A stretch of DNA of 64,000 nucleotides from Metabacillus crassostreae. Lineage in GTDB: Bacteria > Bacillota > Bacilli > Bacillales > Bacillaceae. The translations under genes and the position numbers were made by a program. Position 1 is the stretch's first letter. The number at the start of each line of letters is the position of its first letter. Shown piece by piece: positions 1 to 8,719 of the stretch. Under the pieces are notes generated by a model. That model made no database searches. It was given only the letters and a program-made list of their open reading frames with translations, and was not told the origin of the DNA. The stretch covers positions 310,001 to 374,000 of the forward strand of contig NZ_JAFBDU010000001.1 of assembly GCF_016908395.1 (NCBI RefSeq), written 5' to 3'.

Positions 1-247
1 TACCAAAAATAAGAAAAAAGTTAGGGCCGAATCGATCAGATAAGATCCCAATTGGAATTTGCAAACCTGCATAAGCTAAAAATTGAATACTTGTTAAAAG
101 TCCTATTGTAGAAGCTGTTACGTTAAAATCCTTCATAAGCTGATCTGTAATTAAACCAGGAGCTGTCCGTTGACTTACAATCAGGAAATACGTAAACAAC
201 ACCACGGTAAAAACAATCCATCTGTAGCTGCTATTCTGTTTATCCAT
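1..247 (-). CDS. MFS transporter, N-terminal part (runs off the window)
   Basis: This is the first 82 codons of a membrane transporter read on the minus strand, starting at the ATG at 245-247. The peptide opens with a short charged stretch, then a hydrophobic helix (WIVFTVVLFTYFLIV), followed by SQRTAPGLITDQLMKDF. A second segment, LLTSIQFLAYAGLQIPIG, runs into LSDRFGPN, which is the classic loop between helices 2 and 3 of the major facilitator superfamily (G-x-L-x-D-R-x-G). The pattern with an early arginine in helix 1 is typical of 12-helix anion/sugar-phosphate or nitrate-type MFS carriers. The substrate cannot be told from this fragment. An AGGAG-like ribosome site (complement of the ctcct at 257-261) lies upstream of the start. 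Confidence 0.8.
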   Translation of the reverse strand, partial: MDKQNSSYRWIVFTVVLFTYFLIVSQRTAPGLITDQLMKDFNVTASTIGLLTSIQFLAYAGLQIPIGILSDRFGPNFFLIFG

Positions 248-927
248 TTACACCTGCTCCTACTTACATTAATAACACTCACTATTATACTCTAAAACTT
301 GCGAATAATGATGGGAAGTCTATTTTGATGATTTAATTGATTGGGGGATTTTGTGGGACTGTGGAGTATTGTTCCAAGTTCTCTATAGCTTTAAAGCCCT
401 TAACACGAGCAAGTTCAGTGTTAAAGGTCATCATTTATCAAATGAACTCCTAAAACTAAAAAATGAAGAGAAATTAATATTTCCTGTTACCCCAATCAAC
501 AATCGATTCAAAGGACCCAAAGTTAAATGAAGTTAATGACTATGTGTTGAAGCATTTGAAAAGATTAAAGGAGATAATCAAATCACTAGACGAATCAAGT
601 GTACTTATGGACATAAGTCAGTGATTAGTGCATGAACAGAGGGGATAACAGTAGTTTCACAATATGAAATGAACATGTATAAGGATTGAAGAGAAGAATT
701 TCTTTATCTGTAAGCACTTTTGATTGTCATGTTAACTGTTAGCGAAAAGAAAGCAATCGAATACTTTAAAAGCTATTATTATGAGAAGAAGACATTAGCT
801 CTAGGAATTACTTAGGAGTGTGTCTTTTTTTAATTTGATAAGATCTTAAATTAACTATTTATAAGTGTATAATTTTGTCCTATAATAATAAAATCTGTCT
901 GTTATAAAAAGTTAGGAGATGTAAAAA
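248..927. other. Intergenic stretch with possible decayed coding fragments
   Basis: This 680 bp region holds no intact gene. A 28-codon frame at 729-815 (MLTVSEKKAIEYFKSYYYEK...) and a stop-broken frame around 580-700 (CTYGHKSVIS, then VVSQYEMNMYKD) look protein-like, and could be remnants of one decayed gene. I could not assign a family. A TATAAT hexamer at 881-886 lies 47 bases before the next start codon and may be the -10 box of that gene, but no good -35 box is visible. Confidence 0.3.
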
Positions 928-2223
928 TTGGAAGGTAATAAAAATTTGGTTCATAAATATGAGGATACACTATTTATCATTTGTGTGATTGTAAGTATTA
1001 TAGTCGGATTATATTTACTTATATCTATTGTTGGGATTATTATTTTTGCTTCGGTAGCTATATTGACTTTATTTTCTCACGCTATTTCTATGGCACATAT
1101 CCAATTAAATGGTGTGAGGTTAAGAGAAAATCAATTTCCAGATTTATTTGAGAAAGTTACGACATTATGTGAAAAAATGAATTTAAATAAAGTACCTGAA
1201 GTATATGTAATTGAATCAGGTGGTCTATTAAATGCATTTGCCACAAAAGTGCTTGCTCTGTTTGGGAAAAATATGGTTGTGCTTTATTCAGATTTCATTG
1301 ATATTGCAGAAGAAGCTGATGATTTTGATATTGATTATGTTATTGCACACGAACTTGCACATATTAAAAGAAATCATATTTCAAAAAGCATGTTAGTATC
1401 TTTAGCTATGTGGATTCCTTTTCTAGGTACAAGCTATTTGAGAATGGCAGAATATACGTGTGACAGAATGGCGACTTATTATACTGAAAAGCCACAAAAT
1501 GCAATCAATAGTTTACTAGTTTTAGCTGCTGGTAGGAAGCTCTATAGAAAAGTGAATCTTCGAGACTATATGAGTCAATATAATGAAAAAAGAGGATTGT
1601 TTGCAACACTTACTGAGCTCTTGTCAACACATCCACCTATACCTAAGCGGATTAACGAAATTGAATTGTTTATTCATGAAAAATCCACTATGACTCTCAT
1701 TGCAAAAACAAAGCAAATTGTATTTATATCAATACTCTTATTTGTGATTTTACCAGCTATTTTTATGGGGATCGGAGTAGGTGTAGCCTTATTAATTTCT
1801 CAGTTTGAGCCTTTAAAAGATCTATCTTTAGAAGAAAGTTATGCATATGGAGAAGAATCCTCTCCATTTCTACAAGCGATCATTGATGGCGATATAGCAG
1901 CAGTAGAAAAGGAGTTAAGTAATGGAACAAATCCAAACGAATCAAATGAATATGGTGAAAGTGCGTTAATGATTGCAGTACAACATGGACAAACAGACAT
2001 TGTGACTGCTTTGATTAATAACGATGCAGACGTTGATCTACAGGATGACTATGGTTGGACACCATTAATGACTGCTGTTACTTATGAAGATATAGCACTA
2101 GCTAAAATAATATTAGATGCAGGTGCGGATCCAAAAGTAATGGATAATGATAATCTTACAGCCTTGGATCATGCAAATGATTTAGGCTTAACAGAATTTG
2201 TCGAACTCTTAAATTCCTACTAA
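928..2223 (+). CDS. Membrane M48-family zinc metalloprotease with C-terminal ankyrin repeats
   Basis: Starts with TTG at 928, nine bases after an AGGAG site. The N-terminus carries one or two hydrophobic helices (about residues 13-53). The protease core follows, with the zinc motif HELAH at residues 141-145 and a likely third zinc ligand Glu175 in the sequence AEYTCDR. This is the arrangement of HtpX/M48 membrane proteases, which cleave membrane or misfolded proteins with the active site facing the cytoplasm. Another membrane segment lies at about 260-290. The last 120 residues form about three ankyrin repeats (for example YGWTPLMTAVTYEDIALAKI and NLTALDHANDLGLTEFVELL), a protein-binding module not normally present in HtpX. 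The fusion suggests substrate or partner recruitment through the ankyrin tail. The gene stands alone. Confidence 0.88.
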   Translation: MEGNKNLVHKYEDTLFIICVIVSIIVGLYLLISIVGIIIFASVAILTLFSHAISMAHIQLNGVRLRENQFPDLFEKVTTLCEKMNLNKVPEVYVIESGGLLNAFATKVLALFGKNMVVLYSDFIDIAEEADDFDIDYVIAHELAHIKRNHISKSMLVSLAMWIPFLGTSYLRMAEYTCDRMATYYTEKPQNAINSLLVLAAGRKLYRKVNLRDYMSQYNEKRGLFATLTELLSTHPPIPKRINEIELFIHEKSTMTLIAKTKQIVFISILLFVILPAIFMGIGVGVALLISQFEPLKDLSLEESYAYGEESSPFLQAIIDGDIAAVEKELSNGTNPNESNEYGESALMIAVQHGQTDIVTALINNDADVDLQDDYGWTPLMTAVTYEDIALAKIILDAGADPKVMDNDNLTALDHANDLGLTEFVELLNSY

Positions 2224-2446
2224 TGAAATAAATATTAGAAAAGGTAGACACCTCGAATTATTTATTGATTCAGCAGGTAATTGGGCATTATCAATATTTT
2301 CTGCTAGGAAAGTGAATGTCAATAAAAAAATCTATAACAAAGCCATTAGCTAAAATAATAAAAAAATAGTCAAATTAATGACAAATTTGTTACTTTTTGT
2401 TGTATAATGAGTTGAATTTATATATAGGTATATAGGAGGACGTCTT

Positions 2447-2770
2447 ATGAAGGGTAAATTTAGAAACGATGCAGGTGTAACCAAAGAAGTGAAAATTGGA
2501 TTTAGTTGGACAACATTTTTCTTTGGTTTTATACCAGCTTTAATCAGAGGAGATCTTAAATGGGCAGCAATCATGTTCATTACAGCTGTTGTTGCAGGTG
2601 CTGTTACACTAGGTTTTGGTGCATGGATACCAGGAATTATTTTTTCATTCGTTTATAACAAAGTGTACATAAAGGACCTACTTGAAAAGGGATACCGACC
2701 AGCTGATGATCAAACACAAAGAGAACTTGAATCAAGAGGAATAGTAGCAGTTCAATCTGCTAGCGCATAA
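2447..2770 (+). CDS. Small membrane protein, HrgC/DUF2628-like
   Basis: A 107-residue protein with a good ribosome site (AGGAGG, 2434-2439). The N-terminal part (NDAGVTKEVKIGFSWTTFFF) followed by FGFIPALIRGDLKWAA and two glycine-rich hydrophobic helices resembles small membrane proteins of the HrgC or DUF2628 type, in which a GFSWTxLFFG motif precedes the membrane region. The tail is polar (residues 85-107). No function is established for these proteins. A TATAAT at 2403-2408, with TGACAA-like bases about 19 bp upstream, is a plausible promoter. A strong terminator follows directly, so it is probably a single-gene unit. Confidence 0.7.
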   Translation: MKGKFRNDAGVTKEVKIGFSWTTFFFGFIPALIRGDLKWAAIMFITAVVAGAVTLGFGAWIPGIIFSFVYNKVYIKDLLEKGYRPADDQTQRELESRGIVAVQSASA

Positions 2771-2781
2771 TTTTGATATTT

Positions 2782-2825
2782 AAAATACCCAGTAACAGCT
2801 TCGTTGTTAACTGGGTATTTTTTGT
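2782..2825 (+). terminator. Rho-independent terminator after the small membrane protein gene
   Basis: The arms AAATACCCAGT and ACTGGGTATTT form a stem around a short loop and are followed by a run of T. It closes the preceding single-gene unit. Confidence 0.85.
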
Positions 2826-3003
2826 TCTATAATATTTGATTAAATTAAAATTCAACATATAAAAAGCGAAAAGGTCCTACCATTATATATAGAGATTTAT
2901 CAAAAAAACAGTAGCATAATACTTTTATGTGTCTATTGTCACATAAAAAAATTATGTTTTGTCAATTAGTTATTAAAAGTGTGGGAATCTTTCCATTATT
3001 ATA

Positions 3004-3032
3004 TTGACAACCTTCGACACTGCAATTATGAT
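3004..3032 (+). promoter_or_regulatory. Sigma-A promoter of the nik operon
   Basis: A perfect TTGACA at 3004-3009 and TATGAT at 3027-3032 are separated by exactly 17 bp. Transcription would start near 3039, inside the adjacent Fur box. The first operon gene begins at 3071. Confidence 0.8.
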
Positions 3033-3047
3033 TGAAAATGATTATCA
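3033..3047 (+). promoter_or_regulatory. Fur box overlapping the nik transcription start
   Basis: TGAAAATGATTATCA matches the Fur-family 7-1-7 consensus TGATAATNATTATCA at all but one position. It begins one base after the -10 box, so a bound repressor would block RNA polymerase. The match is to the iron repressor Fur; PerR boxes are close in sequence (TTATAATNATTATAA) but fit less well. Confidence 0.75.
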
Positions 3048-3070
3048 ATAAGATGTAGGGGGAATAAAAA

Positions 3071-4702
3071 TTGTTTAATAGATTACATAGACAGAAAACG
3101 ATTATTCTATTAACTTTCATGGTTGTTTTATCAACAGTATTACTTGGATGTACGAATGCTAGTAGTAATGATGTTAAATCTTCAGAGAATAAAGAGGAAA
3201 GCAACATGCTTACATTTGCTTGGCCTAGAGATGTAGGGGAGATGAATCCACATGTTTATAATCCCTCACAATTATTTGCTCAGTCAATGGTGTATGAACC
3301 GTTAGTAAGCTACCAAGAAGGTGGAGAGCTAAAACCTCATTTAGCAGAGTCTTGGGACATTTCGGAGGATGGAAAAGAATATACATTTCATTTACGCGAA
3401 AATGTGAAGTTTTCAGATGGAACTGACTTTAATGCCGAAATTGTAAAAAGAAATTTTGATACAATTTTAAATAAGATTGATATGCATGGTTGGTTAGGTT
3501 TTCTTTCAAAAATAGACAAAACAGAAGTAGTTGATGAATTTACGTTCAAATTAACATTAATAGAGCCATATTATCCTACAATTCAGGAGCTGGCAGTTGT
3601 ACGACCAGTTCGTTTCTTAGGAGAAGCAGGATTTCCAGAAGATGGTGATACATCAAAAGGTGTTGTAAAACCAATTGGAACAGGTCCTTGGATATTGGAT
3701 GAGTACAAAGTAGACGAATATGCTACTTTCAAACGAAATGAAAATTATTGGGGTGAACTCCCAGAAGAGGAAAGCATTAAAGTAAAAGTTATTCCTGATG
3801 CTGAAACAAGAGTTCTTGCATTTGAAAAAGGTGAGATCGATCTTATTTATGGAGAAGGCACAATTAGCTTAGATGCGTTTAAACAGTTAGATTCAACTGA
3901 AAAATATGAAACGAGTATTTCAGAGCCAGTTGCAACAAGACAGCTTGTAATCAATTCAAAGAAGGAACAGCTTTCTGATGAAAAAGTACGCCAAGCATTA
4001 CATTATTCGTTCAATAAAGAAGCATTAGTTGAAGGAGTTACGTCTGGTTATGAAGAAAATGCAGACTATATTTTACCAACAAATCTTCCCTTTACGAAAG
4101 ACATTAGTGCAGCAGTAGTTGATTATGATGTTGAGAAAGCGAATTCACTGTTAGATGAGGCAGGCTGGAAGCTTTCTGAAGGTAAAGATGTACGCGAAAA
4201 GGATGGACAGCTACTAGAAATTGAGTTAATGTATGATTCAGCAGAAATGATTCAGAAAACGATGGCTGAAGCTCTTCAATCTGAGTGGGCAGCAATTGGT
4301 GTTAAATTAAATATTGTTGGTGTTGAACTAGCAGAGCAAGTTCAACGATTTAAAGATAATAAATTTGATATAAATTTCTTTAGTAACTACGGAGCACCTT
4401 ATGATCCACATACATTCTTAAATATTGTCGCATCAGAAGGATTTGGATTTAATGAGGCAATTTCAGCATATCCAAATAAGGCAGATTTACTGCAACAAAT
4501 ATCTATGCTCACACAAACAACAGATGAGAGTGAGAGACAAAAGCTTTACTCATCGATTTTGACATCAATACAAGACCAGGGAGCAATTATCCCGATCTCA
4601 TATATTAAGAAAATAGCAATTCATCAAAAAGAAGTGACAAATTTCACTTTCCCTGCTAATCGTGATGAACATCCATTTACAGGAATTAGCATTAAGGAGT
4701 AA
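3071..4702 (+). CDS. nikA: Nickel ABC transporter substrate-binding lipoprotein NikA
   Basis: A 543-residue extracellular solute-binding lipoprotein, with TTG start after GTAGGGGG. The signal peptide ends in the lipobox LLGC with lipidated Cys27. The mature protein follows E. coli NikA closely from memory: AWPRDVGEMNPHVYNPSQ, FAQSMVYEPLVSYQ, IGTGPWILDEYKVDEY, FKRNENYWGE and GAPYDPHTFL. The His in the last motif (residue 447) corresponds to the NikA histidine that contacts nickel or its chelate. It is the first gene of a five-gene operon encoding the complete importer. Staphylococcal CntA, which binds nickel- and cobalt-staphylopine complexes, is the nearest functional alternative, so the ligand may be a metal-metallophore complex. 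The Fur box upstream implies repression when iron is plentiful. Confidence 0.9.
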   Translation: MFNRLHRQKTIILLTFMVVLSTVLLGCTNASSNDVKSSENKEESNMLTFAWPRDVGEMNPHVYNPSQLFAQSMVYEPLVSYQEGGELKPHLAESWDISEDGKEYTFHLRENVKFSDGTDFNAEIVKRNFDTILNKIDMHGWLGFLSKIDKTEVVDEFTFKLTLIEPYYPTIQELAVVRPVRFLGEAGFPEDGDTSKGVVKPIGTGPWILDEYKVDEYATFKRNENYWGELPEEESIKVKVIPDAETRVLAFEKGEIDLIYGEGTISLDAFKQLDSTEKYETSISEPVATRQLVINSKKEQLSDEKVRQALHYSFNKEALVEGVTSGYEENADYILPTNLPFTKDISAAVVDYDVEKANSLLDEAGWKLSEGKDVREKDGQLLEIELMYDSAEMIQKTMAEALQSEWAAIGVKLNIVGVELAEQVQRFKDNKFDINFFSNYGAPYDPHTFLNIVASEGFGFNEAISAYPNKADLLQQISMLTQTTDESERQKLYSSILTSIQDQGAIIPISYIKKIAIHQKEVTNFTFPANRDEHPFTGISIKE

Positions 4703-4720
4703 GGTAGCAGGAGGTTTTTT

Positions 4721-5665
4721 ATGGGCACCTTTATTTTGAAAAGAATATTATCTATTATTCCGGTTTTTCTTTTAGCAACACTTCTAACAACTGGGATGAT
4801 ACACCTTTCACCGGTCGACCCGGCTGAGGCTTATTTAACAGCTGCCCATATTCAACCAACTGATGAGATGCTGGCTCAGAAACGACAGGAGTTTGGTTTA
4901 GATCAACCATTTTTTATCCAATATCTGAATTCTATTAAAAAGATATGCCAATTTGATTTTGGCATATCTTATGTTTCGAATAAGCCTGTTTGGGACGAGG
5001 TCATCTCTCGGATCCCAGCTACGATTCAACTAGCTCTAGGAAGTTTATTTATTGCAGTGTTTGTTAGTATTCCTCTGGGTTTTCTTGCTGGAGTTAAGAA
5101 AAATACAGCAATTGATCACTTTAGTCGAATTCTTGCCTTTTTAGGGGCATCGATTCCTTCATTTTGGTTAGGATATCTCCTGATTTTGTTCTTTTCTGTA
5201 AAACTGGATCTTTTTCCAGTAGAAGGAATTGGAACATGGCAGCATCTTGTACTTCCTTCTGTAACACTTGCTTTCCCATTGATTGCGATTTATACAAGAT
5301 TGTTACGTGCTAGTGTTCTTGAAAATCTAGAGGAGCCATATGTTCTTTATGCTCGGACGAGAGGAATTAGTGAGAAAAGTATTATGGCAAAACATGTTTT
5401 AAGAATTGCGATCTCGCCGATGATTACTGGACTGGGAATGAATCTAGGGAAATTACTTACTGGTACAATCATCGTTGAAGCCGTTTTCTCATGGCCTGGA
5501 TTTGGACGTTATTTTATAGATGCTATTTTCAATCGTGATATACCTGTTATCCAATGCTATGTTCTTATTGGTGCAAGTTTATTTATTATTAGTAACTTAC
5601 TTGTTGATTTGATCCAAATGTATATAGATCCGCGGATTTCTAGGAAAGAAGGATACAAGCAATGA
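4721..5665 (+). CDS. nikB: Nickel ABC transporter permease NikB
   Basis: A 314-residue inner-membrane permease of the DppB/OppB/NikB family, 18 bp after nikA with ribosome site AGGAGG. The N-terminus (LKRILSIIPVFLLATLLTTG) and the loop HLSPVDPAEAYL are typical. The family EAA-type cytoplasmic loop that contacts the ATPase is visible near residues 215-245 (YVLYARTRGISEKSIMAKHV). It pairs with NikC to form the membrane channel. About six transmembrane helices are present. Its length and order in the operon match NikB. Confidence in the substrate comes from the neighbouring NikA-like binding protein rather than from this sequence. Confidence 0.88.
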   Translation: MGTFILKRILSIIPVFLLATLLTTGMIHLSPVDPAEAYLTAAHIQPTDEMLAQKRQEFGLDQPFFIQYLNSIKKICQFDFGISYVSNKPVWDEVISRIPATIQLALGSLFIAVFVSIPLGFLAGVKKNTAIDHFSRILAFLGASIPSFWLGYLLILFFSVKLDLFPVEGIGTWQHLVLPSVTLAFPLIAIYTRLLRASVLENLEEPYVLYARTRGISEKSIMAKHVLRIAISPMITGLGMNLGKLLTGTIIVEAVFSWPGFGRYFIDAIFNRDIPVIQCYVLIGASLFIISNLLVDLIQMYIDPRISRKEGYKQ

Positions 5666-6495
5666 TAAGAAATATACGTCAGATATTCATAAATCAAAAA
5701 ATAATTCCCATCTGTACGATTATTTTAAGTATGCTTTTTATCATTGCTTTTATTGCACCATGGATTGCGCCAAACGATCCAATTGCTGTTAATTTAGCTC
5801 TTAAATTACAGCCTCCTTCTTGGGATTATCCACTTGGTACAGATCATCTTGGAAGGTGTACTTTGTCTCGGCTTTTATACGGAGCACGCATTTCGTTAGG
5901 CTTTGCGATGCTTATTTTTATTTCCTCAATCGTTATTGGTTTAATTATCGGTACTTTTTCTGGCTATAAAGGTGGTTTAATTGATCATTTGCTGATGAGA
6001 TTTTGTGATGGAGTAATGGCTTTTCCAAGTCTAATTCTTATCTTAGGACTTGTGGGGATCTTTGGACCTGGTCTTAAGCAAGTTATAGTAGCGATCATGC
6101 TAGTGCAGTGGGTTTATTATGCAAGAATGTTTCGGGGAATGGTTCTCAGTTTGAAAGAGCAAAACTTTATTGCAGCTGCGAAAATAAATGGTTCTTCGGG
6201 CTGGAAAATTATTCGAAAACATATTGTTCCAAATGTACTTCCTCCACTTGCTGTTATGGGAACATTAGAAATGGGTTGGGCGATTATGGATATATCTGCC
6301 ATGTCATTTCTAGGACTTGGAGTTCAGGCTCCAACACCAGAATGGGGAGCAATGATCCATGAAGGAAAAACATATATTCGGACAAATCCAGAATTAATGA
6401 TATACCCTGGTCTAATCATTATGCTAGTCATTGTTACGTTCAATTTATTAGGTGAAGCATTGTCAGAGAAATACGGAGTGAAACGAAGATCTTAA
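5662..6495 (+). CDS. nikC: Nickel ABC transporter permease NikC
   Basis: A 277-residue permease of the DppC/OppC/NikC family. Its ATG overlaps the nikB stop (ATGA), so the two are translationally coupled. After a first membrane helix there is the family segment APWIAPNDPIAVNLALKLQP and PLGTDHLGRCTLSRLLYG. The EAA-type loop is FIAAAKINGSSGWKIIRKHI at about residues 165-190. It forms the heterodimeric channel with NikB. The conserved DHLGRD motif of this family reads DHLGRC here, which is a small departure. Confidence 0.88.
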   Translation: MIRNIRQIFINQKIIPICTIILSMLFIIAFIAPWIAPNDPIAVNLALKLQPPSWDYPLGTDHLGRCTLSRLLYGARISLGFAMLIFISSIVIGLIIGTFSGYKGGLIDHLLMRFCDGVMAFPSLILILGLVGIFGPGLKQVIVAIMLVQWVYYARMFRGMVLSLKEQNFIAAAKINGSSGWKIIRKHIVPNVLPPLAVMGTLEMGWAIMDISAMSFLGLGVQAPTPEWGAMIHEGKTYIRTNPELMIYPGLIIMLVIVTFNLLGEALSEKYGVKRRS

Positions 6496-6507
6496 AAAGG
6501 AATGATC

Positions 6508-7338
6508 ATGTTGGAAAAGAACCAATCGAGTGTACTAGAAGTAAGGGATTTGCACGTAAAGGTTTCTACTAAAAGAGATGTACTTACACTTGTTCAAAAT
6601 ATCAATTTTGAAGTGAAGCAGGGAAGTGTACTTGGTCTAGTTGGAGAAAGTGGATGCGGTAAGACTGTGACAAGTATGTCTATTCTTCAGTTGCTTGATA
6701 GAAAAACAACAACAATTGAGGGAAGCATTAAACTGAATGGACAAGAATTAAACGGATTGGACCCTAAACAGATGAGGAAAATTCGTGGTAAGGATATTGC
6801 CTTTATTATGCAAAACCCGATGAATGCTTTTACACCTGTTTTAACGATTGGTCATCAATTTATAGAAACGATTCGCTCTCATATATCATGTAGTAAAAAA
6901 CAAGCAATAGAGATTGCAATAGATGCTATGCATGATGTTAATTTACCTGAACCTGCTAAGCTATTAAAATCATATCCTTTTCAATTAAGTGGTGGAATGC
7001 TTCAGCGGGTTATGATTGCTATAGCTGCTTGTACACACCCAGCTGTGATCATTGCTGATGAACCAACAACAGCACTAGATGTGAAAAATCAGAAAACAGT
7101 ACTTTATCACTTAGATAAAATTCGAGCCGAACATGGATCTGCCATTTTATTAATCTCTCATGATCTTGGTGTGATATCAGAGATGGCTGATGAAGTAGCT
7201 GTTATGCAAAGTGGTAGAATTGTCGAAAAAGCCGATGTTTTTCAGTTATTTGACAATCCAAAGCATACCTATACAAAAACATTATTAGAAGCTCGGCCAA
7301 TACTACATGTTGAAGAACAATTCAATCATTTATCTTAA
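6508..7338 (+). CDS. nikD: Nickel ABC transporter ATP-binding protein NikD
   Basis: One of two ATPases of the importer. Walker A is GESGCGKT, the signature is LSGGMLQR and Walker B is VIIADEPTTALD, followed by the switch His in ISHDLGV. The length (276 residues) fits NikD. I use the ATG at 6508, seven bases after AAAAGG; an ATG two codons upstream (6502) would lie directly on the ribosome site. It is 12 bp from nikC and belongs to the same transcript. It forms an ATPase pair with NikE at the cytoplasmic face of NikBC. Confidence 0.88.
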   Translation: MLEKNQSSVLEVRDLHVKVSTKRDVLTLVQNINFEVKQGSVLGLVGESGCGKTVTSMSILQLLDRKTTTIEGSIKLNGQELNGLDPKQMRKIRGKDIAFIMQNPMNAFTPVLTIGHQFIETIRSHISCSKKQAIEIAIDAMHDVNLPEPAKLLKSYPFQLSGGMLQRVMIAIAACTHPAVIIADEPTTALDVKNQKTVLYHLDKIRAEHGSAILLISHDLGVISEMADEVAVMQSGRIVEKADVFQLFDNPKHTYTKTLLEARPILHVEEQFNHLS

Positions 7339-7366
7339 TGCTGCTGACTTTTATAGGGGTGAATAA

Positions 7367-8182
7367 ATGAGTTTATTACAAGTGAAAGAAATATCTCATA
7401 GCTATAGATCTCGAAATTTTTTTAATTGGAAGAAAAATGAGTCGCAAAAAGTTCTGGATAATATTTCTTTTTCTATAGATGAAGGAACTTGTTTAGGAAT
7501 GCTTGGTTCAAGTGGGGCTGGTAAAAGTACATTAGCAAAAGTAATTCTGGGGTTAGAAAAGCCAGAAAGCGGAAAAGTTCTATTTCAAGGATATGATTTT
7601 TATACAGCAGATAAGCAAATGCGCCATAAAATTCGTCGAGATCTTCAGGTTGTTTTTCAGGACTCTTATTCTTCCGTAAATCCCCGTTTAACAGCAGAAC
7701 ATATCATTGCAGAACCATTGGAGAATTATGAGAAGCTAACAGTTGCTGAGCAAAAGCGAACCATTATTCATTTATTGGAAAGAGTAGGATTAAATGAAAC
7801 TGACTTAAAAAAATACCCCCATCAATTTAGCGGTGGTCAATTGCAGAGAATCAATATAGCAAGAGCTATTTCATTAAAGCCTAAACTGATTGTGTTAGAT
7901 GAATCTGTTAGTAGCCTCGATATGGTTAATAAAAATTTAATTCTTGATCTACTTATGGAGCTAAAGGATGAGTTTGGATTATCCTATTTTTTTATTACTC
8001 ATGATATAAAAGCTGCTTATACGATTAGTGATACAATAGGTATTTTAGATAAAGGGAAGTTAGTCGAGTTCTACGATACGAAAAATCAATTTTTTAGCTC
8101 AGAGCATCATGTTGTAAAAGAAATGAGGAATTCGATATTAGCGGAGCATCCGAGGCATCGTACAATTAGAAGTAATCATTAA
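7367..8182 (+). CDS. nikE: Nickel ABC transporter ATP-binding protein NikE
   Basis: The second ATPase of the importer, 271 residues. Walker A is GSSGAGKST, the signature is FSGGQLQR and Walker B is LIVLDESVSSLD, with the switch His in ITHDIKA. The Walker B continuation DESVSSLD in place of DEPTSALD is typical of OppF/DppF/NikE-type subunits. It is the last gene of the operon and is followed by a strong terminator, so the five nik genes form one complete unit. Confidence 0.88.
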   Translation: MSLLQVKEISHSYRSRNFFNWKKNESQKVLDNISFSIDEGTCLGMLGSSGAGKSTLAKVILGLEKPESGKVLFQGYDFYTADKQMRHKIRRDLQVVFQDSYSSVNPRLTAEHIIAEPLENYEKLTVAEQKRTIIHLLERVGLNETDLKKYPHQFSGGQLQRINIARAISLKPKLIVLDESVSSLDMVNKNLILDLLMELKDEFGLSYFFITHDIKAAYTISDTIGILDKGKLVEFYDTKNQFFSSEHHVVKEMRNSILAEHPRHRTIRSNH

Positions 8183-8202
8183 AAGCTACTTAACATGAGA
8201 GG

Positions 8203-8242
8203 AAAGAATCCATTTTGAATTTTTCAAGATGGATTCTTTTTT
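8203..8242 (+). terminator. Terminator of the nik operon
   Basis: The arms AAAGAATCCAT and ATGGATTCTTT form a strong hairpin followed by T residues. Its 3' end touches the stop codon of the converging Spo0E-like gene, and the hairpin may serve both strands. Confidence 0.85.
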
Positions 8243-8447
8243 ACTTTGATAGATTATCTTCACTAGAAATAGTCATAATTCTTTGATATTGATAAATTAA
8301 TTGATCTAATTTTTGACTTTGAGAAATGGTTAAAGGGTGGTTTAATCCGAGTGATTTTCCTACTGCTATTAATTCACTCTTATGAAAGTTAATTTTGTTT
8401 ATCAATTCAGTTTTATTAGTAGAGTATTTAGAGATCGTACTATTCAC
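8241..8447 (-). CDS. Spo0E-family sporulation phosphatase
   Basis: A 68-residue protein of the Spo0E/YnzD/YisI family of small aspartyl phosphatases, which remove phosphate from Spo0A~P and delay sporulation. The two-helix layout is visible. Helix 1 is ELINKINFHKSELIAVGKSLG. Helix 2 carries the family signature S-x-x-L-D-x-L-I-x-x-Y (SQKLDQLIYQYQR), in which the Ser and Asp are the conserved catalytic-region residues. The start ATG has an AAGGAG-type site in the complement (aactcctt at 8454-8461). It converges on the nik operon and is monocistronic. Confidence 0.8.
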   Translation of the reverse strand: MNSTISKYSTNKTELINKINFHKSELIAVGKSLGLNHPLTISQSQKLDQLIYQYQRIMTISSEDNLSK

Positions 8448-8719
8448 CTTTAAAACTCCTTCAATTAAAGATAATTGGATTCAGAGTATTATATTACCAA
8501 ATAAAACCAAGGATGTAAACGATTTTGTGCCTTTTTATAGTCTGGACACTAGTAATCTGATTGAATAATTATAATAAGCTAAACATGAAGAAGAGTTAGA
8601 AAATTAGGACTATACGAATAATATAAACTATTTATTTCTTAGTTAATCCTACTTTACTTATAGGAATTAAGATGGTAATATTCCGAAATACTGATTTTTT
8701 TAAGAAGGAAGTGTTAGGA

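Noticed and set aside
729-815. 28-codon frame with protein-like sequence before the M48 gene
   Set aside because: No ribosome site, no family match and decayed sequence around it; recorded only as part of the intergenic stretch.
6108-6362. 84-codon plus-strand frame inside nikC
   Set aside because: Lies wholly inside the well-supported nikC frame and has no homology.
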